Shown: positions 42,135 through 52,591 of the stretch, one piece after another | How positions within the stretch are numbered: position 1 is the first letter of the stretch | Layout of the letters: each line of letters opens with the position of its first letter | NCBI RefSeq assembly: GCF_000281045.1 | Contig: NW_008246114.1 | Location: 108,406-172,405, forward strand | Direction: 5' to 3' | From: Saprolegnia diclina VS20 | Lineage: Eukaryota; Oomycota; Saprolegniomycetes; Saprolegniales; Saprolegniaceae | Length of the DNA: 64,000 nt | Made by a program: the position numbers and the translations under genes | The notes under the pieces: generated by a model | The model's database searches: none | What the model saw: the letters and a program-made list of their open reading frames with translations, nothing else | What the model was told of the DNA's origin: nothing

Positions 42135-43391
42135 ATGGCGTCCGCCCAGCACCCGACGTCGTCGACGCAGCGCAGTATCGTCGTACAAAAGACGATCCGC
42201 AAGCACATGCACGCCGAGCACGCGTTCAACGCCAAGACCAAGGACGGCAGCATTCCGCTCGTGCTCGTCCCAAAGTACCCGCTCTTGTGTGACACCTTTG
42301 TGCGCATTCCATCGGGCATGTGGGTGCTCTATCAAAAATGGAACTCGCATGCCGGAATTCTCGAGCCAGGTCTCAAGATGTTTTGGCCCGCGTACTACCG
42401 CGTCTCGCACATTGTCACCAAGCACGCGGTGACGTACTCGGCGCCCGTCAAGCGCTGCGCGACGTCCGACAACGTCATGATCGACATTGACATCTCGATC
42501 AACTTTCAAATCGGACCGACGGCTGACGATGCGGTCAAGTTTGTCTACCTCCTCGGTGCGCAGCGCTTCAACGAGCTCATCTCGCAGATCACCGAGGAGG
42601 CGATCCGCGGGCTCGTCCACTCGGTGCGCCACGACCAAGTCCACGACCTCCGCGAAGAGTTTGCGAGCGGCATGAAGAAGGACCTCAACCAAAAGGTCTG
42701 CGACTACGGCGTCATTGTCCACAACGTCAAGGTGACCAACGTTGAGCTCCCGGTCCGGCTCTCGCGCACGCTTGAGCACACGACCGCGTTCAAGACCAAG
42801 ATGGAAGAGCAAGAGAAGAAACAAGAAAACGACATGCGCATTTTGATCAACGAAGAGACGCAGCTATTGACGGCGATTCAAAAAGAGAACGACCGCAAGG
42901 TTAAGGACCTCATTGCGCTCAAGGAGCGCGAGCTCATTCGCCGCCAAAAGCTCCGGTTCGACGCCGAAGCCAAGATGGAGGTGCTCTGCATCGACCAGCG
43001 CTCGATCTGCGACGCCCAAGTGCTTCGCGCGGCCGGCCAAAAAGACATTGCAGCCGCGTCCGCGTCGACAGCCGCCACCAAGATGCGCAACGATGCGATG
43101 GTGCTGCTCGTCAAGACCCAGCGCGAGTACGAACAGACGATCAAAGCCGAGGAGATCCGGCAGCAGGCGCGGATTGACGCTGCGCTCAAGGCGGCCGAAG
43201 GTCTCACGGCCGCGGCCAACACGGAAGGCAAGGCCGCCAAGCTCCTCGCAAGCAAGCGCGAATTCGACTACCAGACCAAGAAGAACGCCGTCGAGACGGA
43301 TCTCGTGGCCAAGACAAAGATGGTCATTTCAGGCGAGCACGGCGAGGCCCTTTTGCAGCGCATTTGTGACCAGTCGAGTGCCTCGGCCTAA
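42135..43391 (+). CDS. SPFH/Band-7 domain protein (paralogue 2)
   Basis: Single exon, 418 aa, ATG at 42135 (MASAQHPTSSTQRSIVV). SPFH/Band-7 domain at about residues 50-225: PLLCDTFVRIPSGMWVLYQKW, RVSHIVTKHAVTYSAPVKRC, NVMIDIDISINFQIG, VYLLGAQRFNELISQITEEA, VCDYGVIVHNVKVTNVELP. A charged helical tail follows (MEEQEKKQENDMRILINEET, AIQKENDRKVKDLIALKERE) and ends LLQRICDQSSASA. It shares the same landmarks as the paralogue across the divergent promoter (VTK.NVVF/VTKHAVTY; APVKRC/TPVKGC) but is about 100 residues shorter and lacks the acidic insertion. A role as membrane scaffold is inferred from the family. Confidence 0.92.
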   Translation: MASAQHPTSSTQRSIVVQKTIRKHMHAEHAFNAKTKDGSIPLVLVPKYPLLCDTFVRIPSGMWVLYQKWNSHAGILEPGLKMFWPAYYRVSHIVTKHAVTYSAPVKRCATSDNVMIDIDISINFQIGPTADDAVKFVYLLGAQRFNELISQITEEAIRGLVHSVRHDQVHDLREEFASGMKKDLNQKVCDYGVIVHNVKVTNVELPVRLSRTLEHTTAFKTKMEEQEKKQENDMRILINEETQLLTAIQKENDRKVKDLIALKERELIRRQKLRFDAEAKMEVLCIDQRSICDAQVLRAAGQKDIAAASASTAATKMRNDAMVLLVKTQREYEQTIKAEEIRQQARIDAALKAAEGLTAAANTEGKAAKLLASKREFDYQTKKNAVETDLVAKTKMVISGEHGEALLQRICDQSSASA

Positions 43392-43936
43392 CAAGGCATC
43401 TAGTCGTCGCACGGTCGAAGTGCTTCGATAAGAGTTGTCATGTGTACAAGTAGCTAGCATTATAAAGAGTTTATATGAAATACATGAATTGTCTACGAGC
43501 AGCTCATTTTGGCACTGTGGTGTCGTTCAAGTCGAAACTATAACCAAGCAAGCAAGCGTCACCTCTCTAGTGGCCATACAAGCGTCGGCTGCACATGCAG
43601 CGCCGTTAACTGATATTTAAATACTAGAACGAATTTAGAGTCTTGAAGTAGGAAGGAGGGTAGGTCGCTCGACTCCGCCAGAGTGTCCGGTAGATACTTG
43701 CACGCATAGAAAACCTGTGGTAGAGCGCGTTGTGCTTGTATGGCTCTATCTACGGCATCTCAAGTTAGACTAATCTATGATGCAAATGTTACTTGACCTC
43801 GTGGCATTCTCCAGTTCCTCAGCGCATCGGAAAACGCTCGCGGTGATGGGTCGAATGAAACCGCACCGCTGTTAGCAGTGCGCATTCCAGACTATCGCAC
43901 GAGGCTGTAGTATTTATATATAAACGAATAGTAAAG
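43392..43936. other. Intergenic, nothing recognised
   Basis: About 545 nt with short unsupported frames. Confidence 0.5.
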
Positions 43937-44332
43937 CTAATAGGAGGATAGGCGGTAGACGATGAGTGAGGGTGCGAGAACGTTGGGTGGTATTACGTCG
44001 AGACCGCTGGCGAGCGAGGTTAATGCGGCGCAGCAGGCGAGCGTGATGAGCATCGGGAGCACGACGCTCGCAGAGACCAGGAGGACGAGAACGCCGACGA
44101 GCGTCGCTTCGGACACGAGGCGCAAGTGCCGCTCGAGGGTCGCGGTGCTGCGCATGTCTTTTTCTGGCAGACCCACCGCGTCGGAGGCGTCTGATTGGCT
44201 GACCTGGCGCACTGTGATTGGTCCAATCTTGTCAGGGCCAAGCCAATCCGATGGCGTGTCGTCGACGCGACCTTCGGAGTTTGTGGCCCACAACCACAAC
44301 CCTGGAGCCACTTGCGCGAGAGTTTTTTGCAT
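43937..44332 (-). CDS. Small hypothetical membrane protein
   Basis: Open frame of 131 aa from ATG at 44332. The C-terminal half has a long hydrophobic region (EATLVGVLVLLVSASVVLPM, ITLACCAALTSLASGL) long enough for two membrane helices, ending VLAPSLIVYRLSSY. The N-terminal 59 residues are soluble and encoded by DNA containing four CCAATC/GATTGG boxes (about 44199-44251), which suggests that this part may really be promoter and that translation starts at the in-frame ATG at 44155 (72 aa, MRSTATLERHLRLV). No family recognised. Confidence 0.45.
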   Translation of the reverse strand: MQKTLAQVAPGLWLWATNSEGRVDDTPSDWLGPDKIGPITVRQVSQSDASDAVGLPEKDMRSTATLERHLRLVSEATLVGVLVLLVSASVVLPMLITLACCAALTSLASGLDVIPPNVLAPSLIVYRLSSY

Positions 44333-45101
44333 CGACTATAATATTGTAGCTCATGAATGCTATAATTATATTTTGATAGTTGTATAGCCAAGATCAGCAG
44401 ACATGGGACATCAACGTGGAGCAGGATCTAGTGCGCTTCACTCGCATGGTTATCATCGTCACCTAAATAATTCGATTGAAAGTGTACGGTTATCGTTCGC
44501 TGTGTAGCATAGCGTTACGTGATCCAACGATATGTGCAAGGGTCGACATGTTCATTTTGCAGTCGACTCCATTTTGAAGCGCGTTGAAGTACACTGCTTG
44601 CATATTGAAAATTGCGGTCAAGCAGAGGCTGTAGGGCAGCAATGCAGCAATCACGACAGACAAAGCATATTTCATTGGCTAAAATTTTCTATTTTAGGCC
44701 AATCACAGAGGGGATATGCCACGCTGCGAGGCCGCTCCTCGCTGGACCGACCGCTTTCGACGTCCCAATGACGTTTGAAACGAAATCGCTCTAGCTTGGC
44801 ATACAGATAAAAGGCACTTTGGAGAGTATGTTGCGCTATGTCGCAATGTCAGACGAGCTGTACAACACGAGAAATCGACCCTATAATAAATTATGGCATA
44901 CGCCACGTATAACCATATATAAAAGCTAAAAATGCCTATCCATGGCATGTGCCACACGCAAGGCTGGTGCCGGTTGCGAGATGCGACGAGAGCACTCACA
45001 ACAGCGTTATGGACGCACATTACTGTCTTGCGATGATAATATATACATAGGATGCGAAGGACAGTCTGAACGCGGGTGACGTCTTTTGGTCAAGAGCTGA
45101 G
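44333..45101. other. Spacer before the assembly gap
   Basis: AT-richer spacer; an ATTGGC box and a GGCCAATC box occur at about 44675 and 44698. No gene seen. Confidence 0.45.
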
Positions 45102-45201
45102 NNNNNNNNNNNNNNNNNNNNNNNNNNNNNNNNNNNNNNNNNNNNNNNNNNNNNNNNNNNNNNNNNNNNNNNNNNNNNNNNNNNNNNNNNNNNNNNNNNN
45201 N
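45102..45201. other. Assembly gap (100 N)
   Basis: Exactly 100 N, the usual placeholder for a gap of unknown length. Sequence on the two sides need not be adjacent in the genome. Confidence 0.99.
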
Positions 45202-45416
45202 ACTAGAACCACTCGTGATGTGGGGCGAGGACATTTCCACAGCGAAACCTTTTGTGTTTTGCACTACAGTTAGAAAAGAGATATAAACGCAACGACTATT
45301 AGAGTAGGCTCTGTGATTTCTCTACAAGGGGCGGCCGCGGACTCTGGGTGCGGTGGCGGGCTTGGACCGGTGCTCAAGTTTCTTGGCGACTGCAAGGACC
45401 AAAGGCGCCGGAGGAC

Positions 45417-45670
45417 AAACCGATGACAGACAGGCTCCAAATACACGCGTACATGGGAACGGCAAGGCAACGACAACGCGGTCACAAAGCTGCTTTCCCA
45501 CTCTCCCTCCCTCAATGGCCACACAATCTCGGTGCCCGCAGCGACGAAGTCGTAGCCCCATCAAGACGCTGTGCATCAATGGCCCCACCAATTGAAACCG
45601 ATGACAGACAGGCTCCAATACACGCATACATGGGAACGGCAAGGCAACGACAACGCTGTCACAGCTGCTT
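45417..45670. repeat. Dispersed direct duplication, about 75 nt
   Basis: Copies at 45417-45495 and 45595-45670, offset 178 nt, both containing CGATGACAGACAGGCTCCA and GGGAACGGCAAGGCAACGAC, with a few small indels. Confidence 0.85.
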
Positions 45671-45781
45671 AATGGAGCGCTCGACTATGCCAGCGACAAG
45701 TGCAATCACCCATCCGTAAAATCCGGTTAAGCCTGTCCCGCTCTATGCCAGTTTGCAGTTTTGGAATTGCCGCACAGCGCG

Positions 45782-46603
45782 ATGGTCGGGAAGCGCAACA
45801 CTGTCGTATTTAGCACAGTTCGCAAGAGCACGTCGCGACAAGCGCGACGATCCGAGCGATCGACGACCGCTTCAGCGAGCCGACGTACGTGGTCGCTGAC
45901 AAGGGCATGACGCGCGCCGACTGCGAAGCCATTTTTGCGCCGCATCGAGATTGCAAAGCGGGCCGTCAAAAATTACTATTTCGGCGAAAAGTACACGCCG
46001 AGCGCCGCCGACACCGACGATTTAACGTACGTCTTTGGCGACGACACGCGGCAGCTCGAGACGCTGCTGCCCGAAGACGTCGCCACGATCCTCAGCGTCG
46101 CCACCCTCAGCGGGAGCTACCACAGCGAGAAAAAGACGGCGATCGACGCGGCCAAGCGGCTGCGGCACCGCCTCGACCTGCTGCAATCAGAGCGCGACAT
46201 GAGTGTGACGCTTGGGCTCGGGCCCAAGCCGTTTTGCGCCATCACCGACGCCGAGACGATCCGGCTTCGCAGCTTCCTCGACTCGGACTGGGCCAAAGTT
46301 GGCTCGATCGCCAATGTGGTCTTTAGCGAGGAAGAGGCGGAGAAGCGACGGCAGCGCTTGCACCACAAGCTCGAGACCACCGGTGTCACCAGCCGCTGCA
46401 AGTGCTGCCGGTACGAAAAGCACGCCCCGCGCCATGCAGCGCGGAAGACGTGCCGGAACATGACAACGTCAGGCGACCGCTTCTGGGAGGACGACGACCT
46501 CAAGGTTGACGACGACGTTGCGGCCGAATTTGCACACGACAGTTGTGCTGGTGACGAGGAAAAAGGTGTCGATAACAACGCTATCCATGACGACCAGATA
46601 TAA
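45782..46603 (+). pseudogene. Frameshifted paralogue of the CKCC-motif gene
   Basis: Aligns along its length with the intact gene at 47054-47914. ATG at 45782 (MVGKRNTVVFS) starts the frame. Compared with the paralogue, one base is missing near 45833, so the next about 32 codons (IRAIDDRFSEPTYVVADKGM and TRADCEA) lie in a second frame. One extra base near 45940 then restores the first frame for RRIEIAKRAVKNYYFGEK onward to TAA at 46603. Read straight from the ATG, the frame stops early. The C-terminus keeps the conserved TSRCKCCRYEKHAPRHAARK. No intron fits the shifts. It is either a young pseudogene or a pair of sequencing errors close to the scaffold gap. Confidence 0.65.
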
Positions 46604-47053
46604 CTCTCAATAGAAATCCGTGCGTCAAATATATTCGCTATACGGCTAGACGGTAACCATCAAATAATTTTGCATACGTCGCGCGATGCTTGCTTGCGTG
46701 GAAGTCGACGCCTTGCCGCCAGTTCTTGCCGCTGGGAGCGAGCTGCGCACACTGATTCGGTGGCACTTGGTGCCGAGTAGTTGTTGATTGCATTCGCTTT
46801 CTCGTCCATCGACGCCGAAGAACCTTGCAGCCCTAACGAAATACTTGAACGAGCGCGCATCGTCGCTTGGTGCTAGGCGATAGCTTGGGCGATCCGAATT
46901 CAGAAATTTTGCGAAACCTCTCAAGAAGCGTGCGACAACGCATCCACTGTGCGTGATCGTGGGGACGTTGAAAACATACGGATACGTTGGAGGTCGACAT
47001 CGTCCGGATACACCACCTTGCCCCTCTCTCTCTCTGGGGCGCAATTGAAGAAA
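46604..47053. other. Spacer between tandem paralogues
   Basis: About 450 nt, presumed promoter of the downstream copy. A CT-rich run (CCCCTCTCTCTCTCTG) lies at 47021-47036, just before the ATG. Confidence 0.5.
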
Positions 47054-47914
47054 ATGGTCGGAAGGGCCAAGACCATCTACAGCAGCCTCCGTAAGGAGCA
47101 CGTGTCGACGAGTGCGACCATTCGGACCGTCGACGATCGCTACGACGACCTCACCTTTGTGATCGCAGACAAGGGTATGACGCGCGCCGACTGCGAAGCG
47201 CGCTTGGCGCGCTTGGCCAAGATCAAGCAAGCCGTGGGGCCCCGCATGGACGTCTTTCACTTTGCGCCCTCCCAAGCCGACGCAGACGATCTGGCGCTTG
47301 TTCTCGAGTCTGACGCGACGCTCGAGACGCTATCACAAGCCGACGCAGCGCGCCTTCGCAGCCTCGCGGCCCAGCACGGATCGTTTGGCGAGGAGAAGCA
47401 GGCCAAAATCGCCGCCGCCACGCGCCTGTGCTATCGCCTCGACCACGTGGAGCGCGAGTTTGAGATCTGCGAAAGCCTTGGTCTTGGACGCAAGGTGCTG
47501 CGGGCCATCAACGAGCAAGAACGTGTCCGGCTCCGCGCGCACTTGGAGTCGCCATGGGCCAAAGTCACCTCGATGGATGACGTTGTCTTTAGCGAAGAAG
47601 AAGCCGCCAAGCGCCGGCTGCGCATTCTGCACAAACTCGAGGCCAAGGGAACGACGAGCCGCTGCAAGTGCTGCACGTACCGCAAGCACGCACCACGCTA
47701 CTCAGCGCGCAAGGACTGCCGCGACGTGACGCGACTCCGTGTCGGCGATTGGGCGACCGAAGACAATGAGATTGACGACGATGTTGCCGACGCCTTTCTG
47801 GACGACGATGTCAAGGATGGCGACGATATGGACCGCGAGCAGTGCGACGGCGCAGCAGAATACACGGACATGGGTGATGCAAATGCGCCTGCTGGCTCTG
47901 CAACATTAGGGTAG
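47054..47914 (+). CDS. Hypothetical protein with conserved CKCC motif (intact tandem copy)
   Basis: Single exon, 286 aa, ATG at 47054 (MVGRAKTIYSSLRKEH), chosen because the tandem copy starts at the matching ATG; the frame is open upstream to 46949. Sequence shared with the copy: VIADKGMTRADCEA, SADADDLALVL-like block, TRLCYRLDHVEREFEICESL, LESPWAKVTSMDDVVFSEEE, then TSRCKCCTYRKHAPRYSARKDC, a Cys-rich motif (C-x-C-C...C) that could bind zinc. The C-terminus is very acidic (VADAFLDDDVKDGDDMD). No family recognised; possibly lineage-specific. Conservation between the copies is highest around the central helices and the CKCC motif, indicating selected protein sequence. Confidence 0.75.
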   Translation: MVGRAKTIYSSLRKEHVSTSATIRTVDDRYDDLTFVIADKGMTRADCEARLARLAKIKQAVGPRMDVFHFAPSQADADDLALVLESDATLETLSQADAARLRSLAAQHGSFGEEKQAKIAAATRLCYRLDHVEREFEICESLGLGRKVLRAINEQERVRLRAHLESPWAKVTSMDDVVFSEEEAAKRRLRILHKLEAKGTTSRCKCCTYRKHAPRYSARKDCRDVTRLRVGDWATEDNEIDDDVADAFLDDDVKDGDDMDREQCDGAAEYTDMGDANAPAGSATLG

Positions 47915-50406
47915 TCCTGTCGTATGTGTAAACTAATTTTAAAAAAGTGAGTTTCGCAAGTATCTACACTCGAAAAATAGGGACCTCGGTGGCAAGCGGT
48001 GGCGCCAGTGCGATTGTTGTCGTGACCTTGGTTGATATCGTCGGGCATTGGTCAAACAAGAGGTGCCGGCGCTAGGCCCACACGCTTCACAACAAGCCCA
48101 GCACGACATACAAGACATTCTGTCCCACTCCCACGCATTCATGGCGCAGAGCTGAACGCGCTCGCGGCCGACATACACATGAGGCCTGCCAAGGCTCAGC
48201 GCCAAAAGCGACCTGCCAGTGTGTCTGCAAAGACAGTGGCTAGACGCTGTCTGACGACGAGACAGAAAATATCAATAGTCCAGTTGGTGACATGCTATTA
48301 TGCTTGGATTCACGACAACCAGGCACCACAAGCAACGGAGTGATGTGTGTTGGTGCGAGGTGTTTTCTGAGACTGCCACGTCATTTTGTTCCGCCAATCA
48401 GCATCGAGATGGATTTGACTGCCAATACTAATACTCTCGTTGTTTCGTCAGCAAGGACTCGGCGCATGCGTCTACATCGTTCCACTGACAGGCAATTATG
48501 CACAGTATGTCTGTCTCGCTCGCTGCATAGTGCTCGTTTCACATTGTGGCAGTGCGAGAACCACAAGTTGTGGTCCTCGCGCCAGCCGCAATGTGCAAGA
48601 AGTGATCACGGTCGCCGAACTTGATGCGTTATACAAATGTGTCGCGTGCCTACGTACGGGCTCATAGGCTTATGGGTATTGACCTGCCGGGGGGACTCTG
48701 CAGGCACGCTTGCATGTGCGTCACTTCAAGTTCAACGACTTCAGCGATTCGAGGTTTGTGATCAGCTTGAAGTATATCGGTGCGACGTACCGAATGGTTG
48801 CTTCGACCTCCGTATTGTCTACGTAAGGTACTTCCATCCATGCAGTTATACCGCGTTAGCGCTGGTCCACGCGAAGCTTATCGTTGCAAGTGCTTGTCGT
48901 GTCGGACTGAGTGCCGCGGTATCCGTTCGCCACGAGCCGATACCTATGGGATATTGTCGTGTAGCTTCGGTGCCCTTATCTCGACGCCGTTCGATTGGTA
49001 CTAAAGGACCATGAAAAGAAGTGGGCATCAACATCGTTGACTCTCGACACGAGTGGCCGCGTTTGCACCTTGTCCCGCTCCTACCTCCGCCGGCCTAGAT
49101 CAAGTACGACAACCGAGCATACACAACAAAGAAAGCGTAGATCTACGTGACTATTTTAATACAGTCGACCCACTTCAACAACAACATCGTTGACTCTTGT
49201 CTTGTCTTTGATGTGCCACCACCAGATTACGAAACGTGACGAGCCACTTTGCATTTTTTGAAAACAAAGTATGAACGTGTGGTGGTACCATGATGGTGAT
49301 AATGTGGGGCACGTGAAGGCACGACCGAGCACCTTCCACGACGAACGTGTAGCTCACACTACAGCGCGCTAGTCGCTTTGCCGTGGCACCCCAGATGCAG
49401 CCGCCAGGCGTGGGTTTGGGTACGTCCGGTATCCTCGTCTTCTTGCCGACAGCCAGCCCGTAGAGGCTCGACTGCGTACCAGTCGTATTGCTATGTACAA
49501 GAACAACCACAAGGCATCCGCGCCACAGAGGGCGGTGCATGGGCCACTGTGTATGTGAGCGGGTGCGCATACCAGTGTAGTACCTCGGCACCAGCGCTAA
49601 GCTGCCGGAAGAAACCGCTCGACGCAAAGACGCGCCAAGGCAAGAAGAGAACGTGGGTGACGAGTACTACACCGAGAGCCGATGCACCCACGGCAGTGCT
49701 TGTATCGAAACGTAGGAGCGTCCATCCATCCCAGCGAAGCGCTGAACCGTTGCAGCCTGGCGTCGAGCTCGGAGGGTCTCGTAATGCTTGGGACAAGACC
49801 GCCACGTCTACGCCTTCAAGGAGCTGCGAACCGCGAAACTTGAGGCTTGCAGTTCCTTGACGAGCCACCGTGGCGAGTGGGGAACACGGTGTCCAGCGCC
49901 GCAGCGAACGGAATGTGTTGACGCTTCTTCTTGTTCACCTTTCAATCACCAGAAGCAGAAGCCGTGACCTGCGATGTGGCGCAGTGTGTTGTGTTACATC
50001 GGCGGATGCGTCTACACCGCCAAAAGCAACCAGAAAGGACTACAAACCACGGCTCTTTCTAGTCGCTAGCGCCGGTGGAACGCCACCTTGGCCGCATGGA
50101 AGCGACTGCATCTACGTGTATATCTACATGCCGGGCACTGCAACGACGTACAAGACGTGTCCAAGCACCGACCGCCTGCCTCAGAGACGACACGGGGTGG
50201 TTGAACCTGGCTTGCGTGTCACTTGGGGTGACGGGCCTCTGTATGTCGGCTATAAAAACTAAGAAACGTTAATGGATTTTAGCCAATCGCGTGCCGGCCC
50301 GCCCTGGCGTCCCCCATTGCACACGGCGTGGCCTGTTTCTCATCCGGATACATGTAGCATCTATCCGTATGTTCGCCGCCCGCCGGAACTCCATTTGCAC
50401 ATAGGC
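47915..50406. other. Long gene-poor region
   Basis: About 2.5 kb with overlapping short frames on both strands, none with family resemblance or spliceable continuity. A CCAATC box at 50283-50288 lies 119 nt upstream of the FYVE-GAF ATG. Confidence 0.5.
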
Positions 50407-51719
50407 ATGGCGTGGGCACAGCGCGAGGTCAACAACGCGCTCTCGATGAGCGACCTCATGGAGAAGGCCATGTGGGCGCCCGACGACAGCCGCGACGACT
50501 GCTACGTGTGCAGCCGCCACTTCAGCAAGTTTCGGCGAAAGCACCACTGCCGGCTCGTACGTCGTCCTGCCTGCAGCTACCATCTCACATGGCATGCGTC
50601 TCGTATTAGTGCGGCGAAGTGGTTTGCGCCAGCTGCCTCCTCAAGAAGCTGGTCGAAGAGACCACGCGCGTCGGGCTGCGCGAGGTCAAAGTGTGCATGA
50701 CGTGTCTCTCGACGACCAACGAGCGGCAGACCAAACCATCGTCGTCGTCGCTCTCGTCGTCGTCGTCCAAGCTCGCGCCCGCTTCGCACAGCGGTGGCGC
50801 CATCGAGCCCTATGCCAAGCACGCAATGGACTCGTCCAAGTCGATGGAGTCGCTGGCCAAGGGCCCGCGCACACCACCGCACACCGAGACGACCATTCAC
50901 TACGACGACGAGGACGACGACCACCACCATGCAACGCAGCACGACGACCATGACCATCTCGACAACTTTCGCTTCACGGTCGAGTACGAGCTCGACTTCA
51001 ACTGGGTCTACCCGTGGCCGCGGCCGCCGACCTTGCGCAACGAAGTCGAGCGCCTCGACGCGCTGCGTGCACTGCGCATCCTCGACACACCGCGCGACGA
51101 CGGCTTTGACAGCGTCTGCGAGCTTGCGACCAACGCGCTGCAGTGCCCGATCGGTGTCATTAGCTTCATGGACGACGACCGGCAGTGGTTCAAGGCGTGC
51201 ATCGGCCTCACCGAGCCGTCGATCCCGCGCGACATAGCGTTTTGCGCCCATACAATTCGTTCACAAGAGGCCATGGTGGTCCCCGATACGACCAAGGACC
51301 CGCGCTTTGTCCAAAACCCGCTGGTGACGGGCCCGACGCACATTCGGTTCTACGCCGGCGCGCCGCTGATTGCGCCGACCTTTGGCCAAGTCATTGGCAC
51401 CATCTGCGTCATGGACACGGTGCCGCATCCGCGCTGCGAGGTCGCAACGCTCGAGAAGCTCTCGACGATCGTCATGAAGAAGATTGCGCTCAGCATGCCA
51501 GCAGCACCAAGTGCGTCCTTGCGGGCGTCCAGCGGCTCGACTACCAATCTGCGCGGGTACTCGTCGTCGTCGGTCTCGACGGTTGCGTCGTCGACGTCAT
51601 CGAGCTACCCGAGTGACCCGTCCTTGGGCAACCTCGAGTCGATGATGCTGCAGCTGCTCTCGAAAGCCGCCGAGACCCAGCATCAGCTCGCAACGCAAAA
51701 GCAACCCGCGCTCTTATAG
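50407..51719 (+). CDS. FYVE zinc finger - GAF domain protein
   Basis: Two exons (50407-50556, 50610-51719), 419 aa. ATG at 50407 (MAWAQREVNNALSMSD); the frame is open from an ATG at 50272, but that stretch contains a CCAATC box and reads like promoter. The FYVE finger spans about residues 32-82 with all eight ligands: CYVC, RRKHHC, CG, CASC, KVCMTC, and the PI3P-binding RRKHHCR patch. The splice junction falls inside the finger and rebuilds HHCRLCGEVVCASC exactly. After a Ser- and Asp/His-rich linker, a GAF domain lies at about 200-350 (RLDALRALRILDTPRDDGFD, CPIGVISFMDDDRQWFKA, RFYAGAPLIAPTFGQVIGTI). It would sense a ligand or redox state at PI3P endosomes. FYVE-GAF fusions are characteristic of oomycetes. 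Confidence 0.92.
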
Positions 51720-52267
51720 AAGAAAACCTCGTTCGTGTGTCTAACCTCGTAACTCGTGTCGTCCGTTGCTGTGCTTTTATCTGTAGCGACCAAACATGGT
51801 GGAGGCAACCACTTGTACTAGCTCAATGATGCGTCGTCGTCCGCAAGGAAAATGGTGACGCACGCCGCCTCGACGTCGAGAATCTCTCTCGACTTGGCAA
51901 GTGGCGCCAAGCGAGTCGACGACCTCACCGCGTAGGGACCTTGGCGCACGGATGTCGGCAAATACCTTTTGGCCCGTTGCAGGCGGTGGGATGAGTACCT
52001 TTGTTTAACAGTCAAGGGGTCGACCAATGATTTGATCGAGGCAAAGGTCATTGGACGGTGTCCTGGAGCTGTGTCCCGGTGCAGTCGCAGTCTTCGCTCG
52101 CACAGACGTGCCATGAGCCCCAGGAATGCGGTGATGGACTTCGAGTTGAATGCAGTGCAATGTACTTATGACAGAGAAAACGCCGGCACAGGGACAAGGT
52201 CGCGCCCGAGGTCTGTACATCAAGCTCGAGTCAAGCCGGCTCTATCATGCAAAACACTTTGTAGGGC
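51720..52267. other. Intergenic, nothing recognised
   Basis: About 550 nt, no supported gene. Confidence 0.5.
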
Positions 52268-52591
52268 ATGAACCGAGACGGTCTGCTTGCCGTTTTGCGT
52301 GGTGCCTTTGCCGACGCTAATCTGGTGTGTAGCATGCTGGTATCAACGCTTTTGCAAGCATACTCTTTGTAGGATGCGATGAACAAGGCGTTGGTGCGGG
52401 CCGTGATTGCCAAGACAACGATGCGCTGTGCCTCTTAGAGCTGGGTGCAGACGTGTGGACCGGTACTACGCCACCTTGGTGAGCACTTTACCGAATGGAT
52501 GGCGTAGGAACATAACCGCATGACGCTCCTCGCTCTGGCCATCCAGCACGGCCACGACGATGCCATTGTATTCTTCCATTTCTGCTTTTGA
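52268..52591 (+). pseudogene. Ankyrin-repeat gene fragment
   Basis: ATG at 52268 opens MNRDGLLAVLRGAFADANL, followed by an intron-like GTGTGT...TTTGTAG segment and DAMNKALVRAVIAK. One base is then missing relative to the expected GACAACGATGCG, after which DNDALCLLELGADVWTGTTP reads as an ankyrin repeat. After another short intron-like gap comes HNRMTLLALAIQHGHDDAIV, a second repeat. The fragment lacks a proper end. Coding-like debris continues weakly to about 53400. Confidence 0.5.

Noticed and set aside
49378-49860. Open frames on both strands in the 47.9-50.4 kb region
   Set aside because: Short, mutually overlapping, Arg/Ser-rich, none with a recognisable motif.
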